Assembly (NCBI GenBank): GCA_019449595.1
Contig: JAGRPL010000003.1
Span: 1-46,724 of the forward strand
Direction: 5' to 3'
Length of the DNA stretch: 46,724 nt
Origin: Rhodoferax sp.
GTDB lineage: Bacteria > Pseudomonadota > Gammaproteobacteria > Burkholderiales > Burkholderiaceae_C
In this document: in pieces, positions 19,856-30,205 of the stretch
How the letters are laid out: each line of letters opens with the position of its first letter
Position numbering within the stretch: the first letter of the stretch is position 1
Translations under genes and position numbers: made by a program
The notes under the pieces: model-generated
Told to the model about the DNA's origin: nothing
Seen by the model: the letters and a program-made list of their open reading frames with translations, nothing else
Database searches by the model: none

Positions 19856-20374
19856 TCAGCTCAAGGCGGCAGAAACCATCCCCATTTCGGCATTGCTCAG
19901 CAAGGCGTCCATGTTCATGACGATCAGCATGCGCTCGCCGACATTGGCCAACCCCAGGATGAAACGTGCCTCGATCGACGATTCGAATTGCGGGGCCGGC
20001 TTGATGACCTTGGCATCGAGCGACACCACATCGGACACCGAATCCACCACCACCCCGACCATGACGCCGCGCACGTTCAAAATGATGACCACGGTGAATT
20101 CGTTGTACTCAACCTTGGAAATGTTGAGCTTCAGGCGCAGATCCACAATGGGAACAATGACGCCGCGCAAATTGATCACCCCCTTGATGAAGCTGGGGGA
20201 GTTGACCATTTTGGTGGGCTCTTCGTACGAACGGATTTCCTGCACACGCAGAATATCGATGGCGTATTCCTCCCCGCCCAAACGCAGCGTCAGGTACTGT
20301 CCCGAGTCCGCCACCACCGGGCTCTCAGGTGTACCCTGACCGGGGGAAGAAGACGGGTTCTGCGCAGTTTGCAT
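19856..20374 (-). CDS. cheW: Chemotaxis coupling protein CheW
   Basis: A 172-aa coupling protein between receptors and CheA. The CheW fold is clear: YLTLRLGGEEYAIDILRVQE, then FIKGVINLRGVIVPIVDLRL with the receptor-contact NLRG, and VDSVSDVVSL. AAGGAAACAACC precedes ATG 20374. It is 44 bases upstream of the receptor gene; no CheA, CheR or CheB is in the window, so the pair probably feeds a pathway encoded elsewhere. Confidence 0.95.
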   Translation of the reverse strand: MQTAQNPSSSPGQGTPESPVVADSGQYLTLRLGGEEYAIDILRVQEIRSYEEPTKMVNSPSFIKGVINLRGVIVPIVDLRLKLNISKVEYNEFTVVIILNVRGVMVGVVVDSVSDVVSLDAKVIKPAPQFESSIEARFILGLANVGERMLIVMNMDALLSNAEMGMVSAALS

Positions 20375-20711
20375 GGTTGTTTCCTTGACATCAATCAAAG
20401 GCTCCACGCGCTGCAGAACCTTCAATTCATCATACACGGCGCTCCTGTGTAAAGCGGTCGGAAAAGGTGCGGGAATACCCTTCCAATCGGCACGCATTCC
20501 CTGCTTTGGAAACGCCATCGCACGCAGGCTGCCCCACGGTACGCGAGCGTAACCACGCGCCCCGGACCCCCAAAGCGAAACCAGTCACCTAGGTGACGAA
20601 CCAGCGAATACCCGGCCCAAAAACGGGCACTTTATGGAAACAGCCCGCACCAAATGCTGCTAACGTTGGCCCCAGGTTCAGCAACTGACAAGGCCGCCCG
20701 GCCTTCCCTCC
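20375..20711. other. Intergenic region between cheW and the hydrolase gene
   Basis: A divergent intergenic stretch of 337 bases with no gene that I can support. It holds a perfect 14-base palindrome, GTCACCTAGGTGAC (20584-20597), which could be an operator. I could not pick a convincing promoter for either gene. Confidence 0.5.
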
Positions 20712-21506
20712 ATGGCAAACGCGCACACACCCGCAACCGACGGCAACCACCCACCACCGCCCAACGCGCTCCTGGTCGCGCTGGAGTTGCGCGCACCCTG
20801 GGAGTTGTGGTCGGTGTTGCCGAGCTGGCCCGCGCTGATGCGTGCGCCGTGTGGAGACGGGCACCCCGTCATCGTGTTTCCCGGCCTGTCCGCCAGCGAT
20901 GGCTCCACCTTGCCTTTGCGCGGCTATCTGCAGAACCTGGGTTACGACGTGTCGGGCTGGAACCAGGGCTACAACTTCGGCCCGCGTGCCGGTATTCTGG
21001 AAACGGCCAAGCGGCAGGTCATCGACACCTTTGAAGCCTCTGGCGAAAAGGCGAGCCTGATCGGCTGGAGCCTGGGCGGCATTTACGCCCGCGAGCTGGC
21101 CAAGGCGCTGCCCCACTGCGTGCGCAGCGTGATCACCCTGGGAACCCCTTTTTCCGGCTCGCACAAAAGCACCAATGCCTGGCGCCTGTACGAGCTGATC
21201 AGCGGGCGCAGCATCGTGCGCGAAACCGAGAACTTCGACCTGCCGGCTGCTCCGCCGGTTCCCACCACGTCCATCTATTCTCGGACCGACGGTGTCGTGG
21301 CCTGGCCAACCAGCGTGCAGGCGCCCTGCGCGCGCAACCCGCACACCGAGAATGTGGAAGTCTTTGCCAGCCATATCGGCCTGGGGATGAACCCCAGCGC
21401 CTGGTGGGCCGTGGCCGACCGGCTGGCACAGCCCGCCGGGCAGTGGCGCCATTTTGAGCGCAGTTCCGGCATCAAGCGGCTGGTGTTCCCAAACCCCGGC
21501 CGATAG
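20712..21506 (+). CDS. Alpha/beta hydrolase, lipase-like
   Basis: A 264-aa soluble protein with the nucleophile elbow GWSLGG (Ser at about 120), a likely acid in SIYSRTDGVVAW and a His in VFASHIGLGMNP, in the right order for an alpha/beta-hydrolase triad. GHPVIVFPGLSASDGST near the N-terminus fits the oxyanion strand. The substrate is unknown. No signal peptide is seen. A terminator follows the stop. Confidence 0.88.
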   Translation: MANAHTPATDGNHPPPPNALLVALELRAPWELWSVLPSWPALMRAPCGDGHPVIVFPGLSASDGSTLPLRGYLQNLGYDVSGWNQGYNFGPRAGILETAKRQVIDTFEASGEKASLIGWSLGGIYARELAKALPHCVRSVITLGTPFSGSHKSTNAWRLYELISGRSIVRETENFDLPAAPPVPTTSIYSRTDGVVAWPTSVQAPCARNPHTENVEVFASHIGLGMNPSAWWAVADRLAQPAGQWRHFERSSGIKRLVFPNPGR

Positions 21507-21545
21507 GACCGCTGTAGCAGCCGTTGGCTGGAGCGGACACGAAAA

Positions 21546-21581
21546 AGCGCCTGGCAGCCACGCTGCAGGCGCTCTGTTTTT
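21546..21581 (+). terminator. Terminator after the hydrolase gene
   Basis: AGCGCCT and AGGCGCT, extended inward by GCAGC/GCTGC, form a hairpin followed by TGTTTTT. On the other strand it is followed by TTTTTC, so it may also serve ppa. A second A/T-stemmed hairpin (21616-21639) lies between it and the ppa stop. Confidence 0.82.
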
Positions 21582-21618
21582 GATAGCTGCTTGCGCAGTA
21601 TCTGCGGGGTTCAGAGGC
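21575..21618 (+). repeat. Comamonad-type dispersed repeat, intergenic copy
   Basis: TTTTTGATAGCTGCTTGCGC then AGTATCTGCGGGGTTCAGAGGC. This is the copy closest to the form I remember from Comamonadaceae intergenic regions (TTGATAGCTGCTTGCGC...AGAGGC). The in-gene copies at 15911, 17595 and 41301 are more diverged. Confidence 0.72.
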
Positions 21619-21659
21619 AAAAACGATGCGTTTTTTGCCCCCTCCCACGCGCCAGGGTA

Positions 21660-22199
21660 TCAGGCCTGTGTCTTCTTGTTGTAGTTGGCGATGCCGTCCA
21701 TGATTTCCTTATGGGCCGACTCGGGGCCTTCCCAGCCCAGTACCTTGACCCACTTGCCTTCTTCCAGGTCCTTGTAGTGTTCAAAGAAGTGGGCAATGGT
21801 CTTCAGGCGCAGAGGTTGCAGGTCTTCCGGCTTTTGCCAACGGCTGTACAGCGACAGGATCTTGTTGGTGGGCACGGCCAGCACCTTGCCGTCTTCACCA
21901 GCCTCGTCCGTCATTTTCAAAATGCCGATGGCACGGCAGGTCACCACCACACCCGGGATAAGGGGTACGGGAGTGATCACCAGCACGTCCACGGGGTCGC
22001 CGTCACCGGAAATGGTCTGGGGCACATAGCCGTAGTTGGTGGGGTAGTGCATGGCCGTGCTCATGAAACGGTCCACAAAAATGGCGCCGGATTCCTTGTC
22101 CACTTCGTACTTGACCGGGTCGGCGTTCATCGGGATTTCGATGATGACGTTGAACGACTCGGGAATGTTTTTTCCAGGGGTGACGTTGTCCAGGGACAT
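21660..22199 (-). CDS. ppa: Soluble inorganic pyrophosphatase
   Basis: A 179-aa family I pyrophosphatase. Active-site segments are present: [40 protein letters not shown] followed by VDVLV (the D-G-D-P-V-D signature), and KVLAVPTNK. It hydrolyses cytosolic PPi. It is divergent from hppA, so soluble and membrane pyrophosphatases share a 255-base upstream region. That region contains an imperfect palindrome at 22316-22339 (arms CCCGGAAAACC and GGTTTTTTCCGGG). Confidence 0.97.
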   Translation of the reverse strand: MSLDNVTPGKNIPESFNVIIEIPMNADPVKYEVDKESGAIFVDRFMSTAMHYPTNYGYVPQTISGDGDPVDVLVITPVPLIPGVVVTCRAIGILKMTDEAGEDGKVLAVPTNKILSLYSRWQKPEDLQPLRLKTIAHFFEHYKDLEEGKWVKVLGWEGPESAHKEIMDGIANYNKKTQA

Positions 22200-22454
22200 T
22201 GAATTTGCTCCGCTTTGAGGTTTGCAGGGGCCGCTGGATGCGGCGCCATGATCGGGATGGGCCAAGGCCTGTGCCTAGGATTAACCCTGATTTTACTGAC
22301 ACCCGCCTTGCTCGGCCCGGAAAACCGGTTTTTTCCGGGTACAGTGACCGGGTTGGCCAATCGTCTCCCCTCCCGGACGCACGAGGAAGCAACGCAGCGG
22401 GGCTCCGCTAGCGTGGCGCCCCTCCCTAGCGAAACAACATCAGGAGGTATCTCT

Positions 22455-24506
22455 ATGACGGGCAACTCGGCGCTGATTCTGGCGCTTGTTTGCGGGTTCA
22501 TTGCCGTGGCATACGGCTTCTGGGCACGCAGTTGGATTCTTTCCCAGGACGCCGGCAACGCGCGCATGCAGGAAATTGCAGCCGCCATCCAGACCGGCGC
22601 TGCCGCCTATCTGGCGCGGCAGTACAAGACCATCGCCATTGTCGGCGTGGTACTGGCCGTGCTGATTGGCGTGTTTCTGGACCCCTTGAGCGCCGCCGGC
22701 TTCGTGGTCGGCGCGGTTCTGTCGGGCGCCTGCGGCTTCATCGGCATGAACGTCTCGGTCCGTGCCAACGTGCGCACGGCGCAGGCCGCCACCAAGGGCA
22801 TTGGCCCGGCACTGGACGTAGCCTTCCGTGGCGGTGCCACGACCGGCATGCTGGTCGTCGGTCTGGGCCTGCTGGGCGTGACGGCGTTTTACTGGTTTCT
22901 GGTGCCCGATGGTGCCGTCTCCGTCGCCAAGCTGAATCCGCTGGTCGGATTTGCCTTCGGTTCCTCGCTGATCTCCATCTTCGCGCGCCTCGGTGGCGGC
23001 ATCTTCACCAAGGGGGCGGACGTTGGTGCCGACCTGGTGGGCAAGGTCGAAGCCGGCATTCCGGAAGACGATCCACGCAACCCGGCCGTGATTGCCGACA
23101 ACGTGGGCGACAACGTGGGTGACTGCGCCGGCATGGCCGCCGACCTGTTCGAAACCTACGCCGTCACATTGATTGCCACCATGGTGCTGGGCACCCTGCT
23201 GGTTTCCGGTGGCGGCACCAGCACCGTGATCTATCCGCTGGCGCTGGGCGCGGTGTCCATCGTGGCATCCATCATCGGCTGCTTCTTCGTCAAGGCCTCT
23301 CCCGGCATGAAGAACGTGATGCCGGCCCTGTACAAGGGCCTGGCCGTCGCCGGCGTGCTGTCCCTGGTCGCGTTCTACTTCGTCACGCAGTCGCTCATTC
23401 CCGACAACGCGCTGGGCGGAACCGGTGCGCAGATGAAACTCTTTGGCGCCTGCACCGTCGGTCTGGTGCTGACAGCGGCACTGGTCTGGATCACCGAGTT
23501 CTACACCGGTACGCAGTACGGGCCGGTGCAGCACATCGCACAGGCATCCACTACCGGCCACGGCACCAACATCATTGCCGGCCTGGGGGTTTCCATGCGC
23601 TCCACTGCCTGGCCGGTGATTTTTGTCTGCGTGTCCATCTGGACCGCCTACTCGCTGGCCGGTCTGTACGGCATTGCCATTGCGGCCACTTCCATGCTCA
23701 GCATGGCGGGCATCGTGGTGGCGCTGGACGCCTACGGCCCCATCACCGACAACGCCGGCGGCATTGCCGAGATGTCGGAAATGCCCGCTGCCGTGCGCGA
23801 CATTACCGATCCGCTGGACGCAGTGGGCAACACCACCAAGGCCGTGACCAAGGGTTATGCCATCGGGTCCGCCGGTCTGGCCGCGCTGGTGCTGTTTGCC
23901 GACTACACCCACAAGCTGGAGGCCTACGGCAAGGCCATTACCTTTGACCTGAGCAATCCGATGGTCATCATCGGCCTGTTCATTGGCGGCCTGATCCCCT
24001 ACCTGTTTGGCGCCATGGCAATGGAGGCCGTCGGCCGCGCCGCCGGCTCGGTGGTGGTGGAAGTGCGCCGCCAGTTCCGCGACATCAAGGGCATCATGGA
24101 CGGCACGGGCAAGCCTGAGTACGACACCGCCGTCGACATGCTCACCACCGCCGCCATCAAGGAAATGATGATCCCCAGCCTGTTGCCCGTAGTGGCGCCG
24201 ATTCTGGTTGGTCTGGTCCTCGGCCCGGCGGCGCTGGGGGGCCTGCTGATGGGCACCATCGTGACCGGTCTGTTCGTGGCCATCTCCATGTGCACCGGTG
24301 GCGGCGCTTGGGATAACGCCAAGAAGTACATCGAAGACGGCCACCACGGCGGCAAGGGTTCCGAAACCCACAAGGCCGCGGTCACAGGTGATACCGTGGG
24401 CGATCCCTACAAAGATACGGCCGGCCCCGCCATCAATCCCTTGATCAAGATCATCAACATCGTGGCGCTGCTGATCGTTCCCGTCATGATGAAGATCCAC
24501 AGCTGA
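22455..24506 (+). CDS. hppA: Membrane-bound proton-translocating pyrophosphatase
   Basis: A 683-aa, roughly 16-helix inner-membrane ion pump driven by PPi hydrolysis. Catalytic motifs: [20 protein letters not shown] (with the [19 protein letters not shown] segment [20 protein letters not shown]) and C-terminal [19 protein letters not shown]. The segment [10 protein letters not shown] has Lys where K+-dependent enzymes have Ala, so this should be the K+-independent, H+-pumping type. ATG 22455 has a perfect AGGAGGT eight bases upstream. A terminator follows. Confidence 0.96.
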   Translation: MTGNSALILALVCGFIAVAYGFWARSWILSQDAGNARMQEIAAAIQTGAAAYLARQYKTIAIVGVVLAVLIGVFLDPLSAAGFVVGAVLSGACGFIGMNVSVRANVRTAQAATKGIGPALDVAFRGGATTGMLVVGLGLLGVTAFYWFLVPDGAVSVAKLNPLVGFAFGSSLISIFARLGGGIFTKGADVGADLVGKVEAGIPEDDPRNPAVIADNVGDNVGDCAGMAADLFETYAVTLIATMVLGTLLVSGGGTSTVIYPLALGAVSIVASIIGCFFVKASPGMKNVMPALYKGLAVAGVLSLVAFYFVTQSLIPDNALGGTGAQMKLFGACTVGLVLTAALVWITEFYTGTQYGPVQHIAQASTTGHGTNIIAGLGVSMRSTAWPVIFVCVSIWTAYSLAGLYGIAIAATSMLSMAGIVVALDAYGPITDNAGGIAEMSEMPAAVRDITDPLDAVGNTTKAVTKGYAIGSAGLAALVLFADYTHKLEAYGKAITFDLSNPMVIIGLFIGGLIPYLFGAMAMEAVGRAAGSVVVEVRRQFRDIKGIMDGTGKPEYDTAVDMLTTAAIKEMMIPSLLPVVAPILVGLVLGPAALGGLLMGTIVTGLFVAISMCTGGGAWDNAKKYIEDGHHGGKGSETHKAAVTGDTVGDPYKDTAGPAINPLIKIINIVALLIVPVMMKIHS

Positions 24507-24525
24507 TCTCCACCGTGCCCCAAAG

Positions 24526-24553
24526 AAGCCCGCTTAGGCGGGCTTTCTTTTTT
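24526..24553 (+). terminator. Terminator after hppA
   Basis: AAGCCCGC and GCGGGCTT form an 8-bp stem with a TTAG loop, followed by TCTTTTTT. It lies 20 bases after the hppA stop. Confidence 0.92.
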
Positions 24554-24623
24554 GAACCGATCTTCACACCTTGGGTTACCATAGCTGCGTATCTCCGAAT
24601 GCCGCTTTGTCACCGATCCAACC

Positions 24624-25253
24624 GTGAAAATTCTTGTTGTTGATGACCATGCCCTGGTACGCGAAGGGTTGCGCCAGGTGCTCAAGGGCCTGGACGAATC
24701 TGTAGAGGTCCTGCAGGCGGGCACCTGCGCCCAGGCATTCGCGACAACCCAATCCCACAACGACCTGGATCTGATCCTGCTGGATTACCGCCTGCCCGAC
24801 ATGACCGGGCTGGAGGCCCTGGCCATCTTTGGGCAACAGCATCCGGAACTTCCCATCGTGATGCTGTCCGGTTCGGCCAACGTCCAGATCATGCGCCAGG
24901 TTTTGCAGGCCGGCGCCGCAGGCTTTGTGACCAAATCCAGCCTCAGCGACGAGCTGCTGGGCGCCGTGCGGCGGGTACTCGACGGCGACGTCTACCTGCC
25001 GCATGAACTGGAAACCGACACCCCGCCGGAACAGCCCGATCCGGCCTCCGAGCGGCCTGCGCTGACCCAGCGCCAGGAGCTGGTGCTGCGCGGTCTGCTC
25101 GATGGCCAGTCCAACCGGGAAATCAGCCAGGCACTCAACGTTTCCGAAGAAACCATCAAGACCCACGTCACTGCCATCCTGCGGCACTTCGCCGTACACA
25201 ACCGCACACAGGCGGTGGTTGCCGCAGCACGCTGCGGTTACACCGCGTCCTGA
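24624..25253 (+). CDS. LuxR-type (NarL family) response regulator
   Basis: A 209-aa two-component regulator. The receiver domain has the acidic pair D7/D8 and phospho-acceptor D54 (LDLILLDYRLPDMTGLEA) and Lys near 104. The C-terminal LuxR helix-turn-helix reads LTQRQELVLRGLLDGQSNRE then ISQALNVSEETIKTHVTAIL. GTG 24624 starts the conserved MKILVVDDHALVREGL. Its end overlaps the convergent hybrid kinase gene by 16 bases; the two are likely partners, by position only. Confidence 0.94.
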   Translation: MKILVVDDHALVREGLRQVLKGLDESVEVLQAGTCAQAFATTQSHNDLDLILLDYRLPDMTGLEALAIFGQQHPELPIVMLSGSANVQIMRQVLQAGAAGFVTKSSLSDELLGAVRRVLDGDVYLPHELETDTPPEQPDPASERPALTQRQELVLRGLLDGQSNREISQALNVSEETIKTHVTAILRHFAVHNRTQAVVAAARCGYTAS

Positions 25254-27208
25254 ACCCCGTCATCCGGCGCCACGGTCCTCTGCCCTACCGCGGCTGCGTT
25301 GGTCAAATGGCGCAACAGGCTGCGCAGCTTGGCCGGGCGAACGGGCTTGTGTAGCAGCGTCAGACCAGCCGCCTTGGCCGCCTGCATCAGCGCACCATCG
25401 GTATCTCCACTCATCAGGCAGGCCGGTATGTCGTGTCCGGCCAGATCGCGCAGACTGGCAATAGCCGACAAGCCGTTGCTGCCATCGCCCAGACGGAAGT
25501 CGCTCACGATCACATCCGGAATGGCCCCGTTGCGCAGAAGCACCCGTGCCTGCTCCAGGGTCTGCGCCGCCTCCACATGGCAGCCCCAGGAAGCCAGCAG
25601 TTCGCGGATCGCCTCGCGGGCAGAACCATCGTCTTCGATCACCAGCACCCGCACCCCATCGAGCCCCGCCACACTGGGCAGCACGCTGGCAACGACCACC
25701 GGCATGGCAGCCGGAGCCATTGCCCGTGGCGCGGTGATGGAAAAACGGGTACCGCAGCCCAGGTTGGAACGCAGGACCACGGTGTGACCCAGCAAGCGCG
25801 CGCTGCGCTCGACGATGTTGAGTCCCAGGCCCAGCCCCCGGGAACGTTCGCGCCCGGTATTGCCGACCTGGTAGAACTCCTTGAAAATTTCGGACTGGTG
25901 CTCGGGTGAAACGCCGATGCCGCTGTCCCACACCTCAATGCGCACGCCGTTGCCGTGATCGGCCGACCGGCACGCCAGCAGCACCGTGCCCCGCTCGGTG
26001 TAGCGAATGGCATTCTGAACCAGGTTCATCACCATGCGCTGCAGCAGCATCTCATCGGTCATGGCCCACAAGGCCGTGGAGCGTACCCGCAGGCGCAGCC
26101 CCTTGTCCGCCGCCACGGGTCCCAGCACGCTACGAACCGATTCCAACAGCGCGTCCATCGGTACCGCCCGCACGTGCACCGGCACCGCTCCGGCATCCAG
26201 TCGGGAAAGATCCAGCAGGCCATCGAGCAGGTCCTGCATGGCATGCACGGACGCCTCCAGGCTGCCCACCAGCTGCCGGGTCTGCGCATCCATCGGCAGC
26301 TGCCCTAGACGGGCAATGAACATGCCCAGTGCATGGGTGGGCTGGCGCAAGTCGTGGCTGGCCGCCGCCAGAAAGCGCGACTTGGCCAGCGTTGCGGCCT
26401 CTGCCTCCTCCTTTTTCAGGCGCAGTTCGTGCGTGACGGTGGCCACCCGCTGCTCCAGATCCTCTCGGCTCCAGGCCAGGCGCTCCGCCATCCGACCCAA
26501 CCCCATCTGCAGCTCGTACAGGGGGTCCTTCGGGTCCGGATCGGCCCCCACCGCCAGGTCACCCCGCCCAATGCGCTCGATCATGCGCGACACCCGGGCC
26601 ACGGGAAGCACAACCCCCTGCCCCAGCCGGGTCGCCAGCCCACCGCCCACCATCCAACCCACAAACCCCACAAAAACCGCCACGAACAGGATGTCCCGCT
26701 GGTGGGAGCGCAGGCCGTCCGTTGACAGTTCCACCACGGCATGACCCAGCACCATGGGGGGCACCGGCTGCCCCCCCGGAGGCGGTGAGAACAGGTCGTC
26801 GAGCTGCACATCGCTGGTGCTGATGACCTCCGTCAACACGTCAATGCCCCGCGCACGCTGTTGCTGCACATAGATGGGACTCGACAGGTCCGCGAGCGTC
26901 TGGTACCCGCCAGCTCCCGCCCGGGCCAACAACAAGCCACCGGCACCGAATACGGCAACCGATCGCACGTCGGGCTCACGCTGCATGCCGTTCACCACGC
27001 TTTGCAGGTTGGTCAGGTTGCCGGAAAACAGCCCGTATTCGCTGGCGATGGCGACCTGGTGCACCAGCAGCTTGGCCCGCTGCCGGTGGGCCGCGTCCAG
27101 GTCACCCACCCGGGTGCTCCAGAAAACACCGACCAGAACCACAATGACCAGAGTCACGGGCAGCAGCGCGGCGGCCAGCATGCGGGTGCGGATGGTGGTG
27201 AATATCAT
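25238..27208 (-). CDS. Hybrid sensor histidine kinase with receiver domain
   Basis: A 656-aa inner-membrane kinase: TM1 near residues 10-30; a periplasmic sensor (about 31-170) with ASEYGLFSGNLTNLQSVVNG, a CHASE8-like pattern; TM2 near 172-195; HAMP; coiled coil; HisKA with FLAAASHDLRQPTHALGMFI (His near 290); HATPase_c with N box (MNLVQNAIRYTERG) and G boxes (VWDSGIGVSP, GLGLGLNIVERSARL); and a C-terminal receiver (VRVLVIEDDGSAREAI, phospho-Asp in DVIVSDFRLGDG). Its ATG overlaps the stop of the binding-protein gene by four bases (ATGA). Confidence 0.94.
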   Translation of the reverse strand: MIFTTIRTRMLAAALLPVTLVIVVLVGVFWSTRVGDLDAAHRQRAKLLVHQVAIASEYGLFSGNLTNLQSVVNGMQREPDVRSVAVFGAGGLLLARAGAGGYQTLADLSSPIYVQQQRARGIDVLTEVISTSDVQLDDLFSPPPGGQPVPPMVLGHAVVELSTDGLRSHQRDILFVAVFVGFVGWMVGGGLATRLGQGVVLPVARVSRMIERIGRGDLAVGADPDPKDPLYELQMGLGRMAERLAWSREDLEQRVATVTHELRLKKEEAEAATLAKSRFLAAASHDLRQPTHALGMFIARLGQLPMDAQTRQLVGSLEASVHAMQDLLDGLLDLSRLDAGAVPVHVRAVPMDALLESVRSVLGPVAADKGLRLRVRSTALWAMTDEMLLQRMVMNLVQNAIRYTERGTVLLACRSADHGNGVRIEVWDSGIGVSPEHQSEIFKEFYQVGNTGRERSRGLGLGLNIVERSARLLGHTVVLRSNLGCGTRFSITAPRAMAPAAMPVVVASVLPSVAGLDGVRVLVIEDDGSAREAIRELLASWGCHVEAAQTLEQARVLLRNGAIPDVIVSDFRLGDGSNGLSAIASLRDLAGHDIPACLMSGDTDGALMQAAKAAGLTLLHKPVRPAKLRSLLRHLTNAAAVGQRTVAPDDGVQDAV

Positions 27209-28140
27209 GGCCGTTTGTCCATTCGTCGCAAGCTGTCGGTGAGCGTGACAGCATCCAATGCCAAGCCCAGTGAGCGGGCCACATGCTCGTTCACTCCGAT
27301 GGAGAACTCCGCGGGGTACTGGGCCGGCGGCAGCGCCCCTCCCTGCAGCAAGGTGCGTGCCATGGTTGCCGCCTGCAACCCGACCTGGGTCGGTGTCGTG
27401 TGCAGGGACAGCAAGGCACCCGCCTTCACATACGCGGGAGAAAAGGCCAGCACCGGCGTATGCGCGCGGTAGGTCGTCAACAAAATGCTGGAAATGGTGG
27501 CGCTGTTGAAAACCTGGGGGTCGGCAATGGCCAGCAACACGTCAGCATCATCCAGCACGGTCTTGAGTCCGCCAAACAACGAACCGTTGAGCGCCACGGA
27601 ACCACTGACCAGGCTCAAGCCCCGCGCACTGAGCGCCGGCAGCAACAAGGACTGCTGTTGCACGGACTCCGTACCCCACAGGACCCCAATCCGTTTGGCC
27701 GCAGGCAGCGCCAGCCGCAGCAGGTCCAGCTGGCGTCCAAACGGCTGGTCCAGGTACAGCGCCGTCACCGCGGCGGTCTTGTTGCCTGATTCCTTGCGCA
27801 TCCGTTCGACGCTGCTGCGGGGAATGAGTGCGGCCAGCACCGGCACCCGCACATCACGCAGAAGCATCTGCTTCAGCGCATCGGCGCCCAGGGTCACGAA
27901 CAGGCGGGGCGCCGCCTCCCCCGCCACCGCCACACCTGCGGACTCCGGGACCGAAACAAGGGCGATGTCCGACCGGGGCACCCCGCTGCGTTCCAGTTCG
28001 CCCACCAGCGCGCCGGCGGCATCGGTATAGCCGGCGCTGCGTTCGCTGGTGACAACCACCACGCTCGCCGCATGCACCGCCCCCACCCAGCACAGCGTCC
28101 ACCACAGGCACGCAAGGAATTTGAGCAGGTGGACGGGCAC
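27205..28140 (-). CDS. Periplasmic ABC-type substrate-binding protein (COG2984-like), no permease nearby
   Basis: A 311-aa protein with a signal peptide (residues 1-24, ending AVHA) and the two-lobed fold of the uncharacterised ABC_sub_bind group: LFVTLGADALKQMLLRDVRV, then VTALYLDQPFGRQLDLLRLA, GVLWGTESVQQQSLLLPAL and AFSPAYVKAGALLSLHTTPT. I chose GTG 28140, which begins the signal peptide 10 bases after the TonB-receptor stop. No ABC permease or ATPase is encoded next to it; it lies between a TonB receptor and a sensor kinase, so it may present a ligand to the kinase. Confidence 0.85.
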   Translation of the reverse strand: MPVHLLKFLACLWWTLCWVGAVHAASVVVVTSERSAGYTDAAGALVGELERSGVPRSDIALVSVPESAGVAVAGEAAPRLFVTLGADALKQMLLRDVRVPVLAALIPRSSVERMRKESGNKTAAVTALYLDQPFGRQLDLLRLALPAAKRIGVLWGTESVQQQSLLLPALSARGLSLVSGSVALNGSLFGGLKTVLDDADVLLAIADPQVFNSATISSILLTTYRAHTPVLAFSPAYVKAGALLSLHTTPTQVGLQAATMARTLLQGGALPPAQYPAEFSIGVNEHVARSLGLALDAVTLTDSLRRMDKRP

Positions 28141-28150
28141 CGGGCAGGCC

Positions 28151-30100
28151 TTACTGTTCGAACCGCAGGGACACCAGGGCCCGGCGGTCAAAGAAGAACT
28201 TGGTATCGCCGTCGCGATAAGGGTTATCCAGATTCTGGATCGTCAGCGCCAGCTCGGCCCGGGTCTTGCCCGCCCGGAACGGCTTGGCAATGCGGACGTC
28301 GGTGCGACCCATGGACCATAACGGATTGGCCACGCCTCCCGAGTCATTCGACATCAAGGCGACCTCCTCGGTCCGCTGGTGCATCAGGGACAGCGCGATG
28401 CCCGATGCCAGGGTGTGCATCACCGTCAGCGACCCCGCAAACTTGGGGGCTCCGTGCAGGGTCCGGAAATCCGTCGCATCCGCAATATTGGTCCAGGTCT
28501 GGTTGAAGAAGACCTGGGTGTCCACACCCGGCTTCCACGTGATCTGGTACTCGGCGCCCGTAATGGCGTAGTCTTCCTTGTTGACACAGTTCTGTGGAAT
28601 GACCAGCAGGCACACGATGCCGTCCGAAATGCGCTCATCGAACAGACGCAAGTCCCCACTCAAGCCGGCGGCCGGCAGATTCATGTAGTAGCCCAACTCC
28701 CGGGTCTCCACGCGCTCGGACTTCACCTGCCCGTTGCTGGCGACAAAGGTCAGCGGGTTGGCGCCATTGATGTCGTAGTACTTGACGTCCCCGTATTTTT
28801 CAAAGGCGCTGGGGGGACGGAATGCCCGCGAAACACCGGCACGCAAGGTATGCCCGTCGACGACATGCCAGTTCAGCATGACGCGCGGCGATGCGGAATC
28901 CCCCCCGATATCACTATGCTCCCCCATCAGGCCCGCGTTGAGGATCAGGGCCGGCGACAGCCGCCACTCGGCATTGCCAAACACGCGGTGGAAATCCGTG
29001 CTGACCTGTCGCCGCACATCGAAGCTGGAGCGCGAAACCAGCTGCTCCCGCCGCAATTCGGCTCCCCAAACGGTGCGCAGCGCAGAGGAAAACCGCACGG
29101 TGTGCTGCAGGGTCAGCGCGTCATTGAACTCGCGCCCACTGAAGTCAATCAGCGTTCCGTAATACAGGACTCCAAAATTGTTGCTCAGGTAGGGAAAATA
29201 ATCCCGGTACGTGTTTTCCGTGTGCGAGAACGTGACCGCCACGTCCTGGTCGTCCGCCACGGTTTTACGCCAGTCCAGCTGCACAAACTGGGAGCCCTGG
29301 TAACGCATGCGTGCAGCATTGCCGGCGTCTCCAGGCGTGCCACGGCCGGCGTCAATGTCCAGCATGCCGGCGCGCAAATCCAGTTCATTCCCGCCCCCGG
29401 GCGACAGGTGTGTGGAAAAATTCGCCCGGCCGACCTGGTTCTTGCCAAACGCTCCGCGCAGGCCATTGTCTTCGCGGGTATCGGCACTGATGCGGTACAT
29501 CGCCGATTCATCCCCCCAGCCCAGGCGGGCGGCCACGTCCGCCACGCCGTTCTCCCCGGCGGTCAGACTACCGGCTGCTCCGGCCGTTTCCCTGACATCC
29601 CGTGAAACAATATTGATGACCCCCAAAAAGGCACGCGCTCCGTAGGCAGCAGAATTGGAGCCGCGCAGCACTTCGATGCGCTCAATGTCATCCAGTCCCA
29701 GGGTTTGCAGGCCCATGCCAATCGAACCCTGCAAATAGCCGGAATACACCGACCGACCGTCCACCAGAACCTGGATGCGGTTGGCCCAATCGTTGCTGCG
29801 ACCATGGTAGGTGGCCATGGGCGCATCGGTTTCAAAGGTTGTGGTGGTCTGGAACCCCGGCACCAGCCGCAGCAGGTCAGCCACGTCCCGGGCGCCGGAC
29901 ATGCGGATGAACTGCCGGTCCAGAATGGTTACGGCACCGGGAGTCTCGTCCAATGGCTGCGCCAGACGCGACACCGACAGGACAATGGGCACATCCCCCA
30001 GGAAATCGCGCTCGGACACGGCCGCTGGCGCAGCCCCGGTTTGGGCCTGCGCCAGCGAAAGCGGCAATAGCAGAAAGTAAAAAAGGTATTTTTTGTGCAT
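28151..30100 (-). CDS. TonB-dependent outer-membrane receptor
   Basis: A 649-aa protein: signal peptide ([20 protein letters not shown]), plug domain at about residues 45-160 ([20 protein letters not shown], then [14 protein letters not shown] and [20 protein letters not shown]), then a beta-barrel ending in the outer-membrane signature [15 protein letters not shown] with terminal aromatic residues. The plug resembles vitamin B12/colicin-type receptors. The substrate is unknown. It heads an operon with the binding protein and hybrid kinase. Confidence 0.94.
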   Translation of the reverse strand: MHKKYLFYFLLLPLSLAQAQTGAAPAAVSERDFLGDVPIVLSVSRLAQPLDETPGAVTILDRQFIRMSGARDVADLLRLVPGFQTTTTFETDAPMATYHGRSNDWANRIQVLVDGRSVYSGYLQGSIGMGLQTLGLDDIERIEVLRGSNSAAYGARAFLGVINIVSRDVRETAGAAGSLTAGENGVADVAARLGWGDESAMYRISADTREDNGLRGAFGKNQVGRANFSTHLSPGGGNELDLRAGMLDIDAGRGTPGDAGNAARMRYQGSQFVQLDWRKTVADDQDVAVTFSHTENTYRDYFPYLSNNFGVLYYGTLIDFSGREFNDALTLQHTVRFSSALRTVWGAELRREQLVSRSSFDVRRQVSTDFHRVFGNAEWRLSPALILNAGLMGEHSDIGGDSASPRVMLNWHVVDGHTLRAGVSRAFRPPSAFEKYGDVKYYDINGANPLTFVASNGQVKSERVETRELGYYMNLPAAGLSGDLRLFDERISDGIVCLLVIPQNCVNKEDYAITGAEYQITWKPGVDTQVFFNQTWTNIADATDFRTLHGAPKFAGSLTVMHTLASGIALSLMHQRTEEVALMSNDSGGVANPLWSMGRTDVRIAKPFRAGKTRAELALTIQNLDNPYRDGDTKFFFDRRALVSLRFEQ

Positions 30101-30205
30101 GGAAGGGTCTCCAACGACGGCGCGTTCTCTCGCTCTTGTTTGGTATTCACAATTTTGCACTGTATTGCGTCGCAAATTTGCCACAGACAAGGGACAATAG
30201 CGGGT

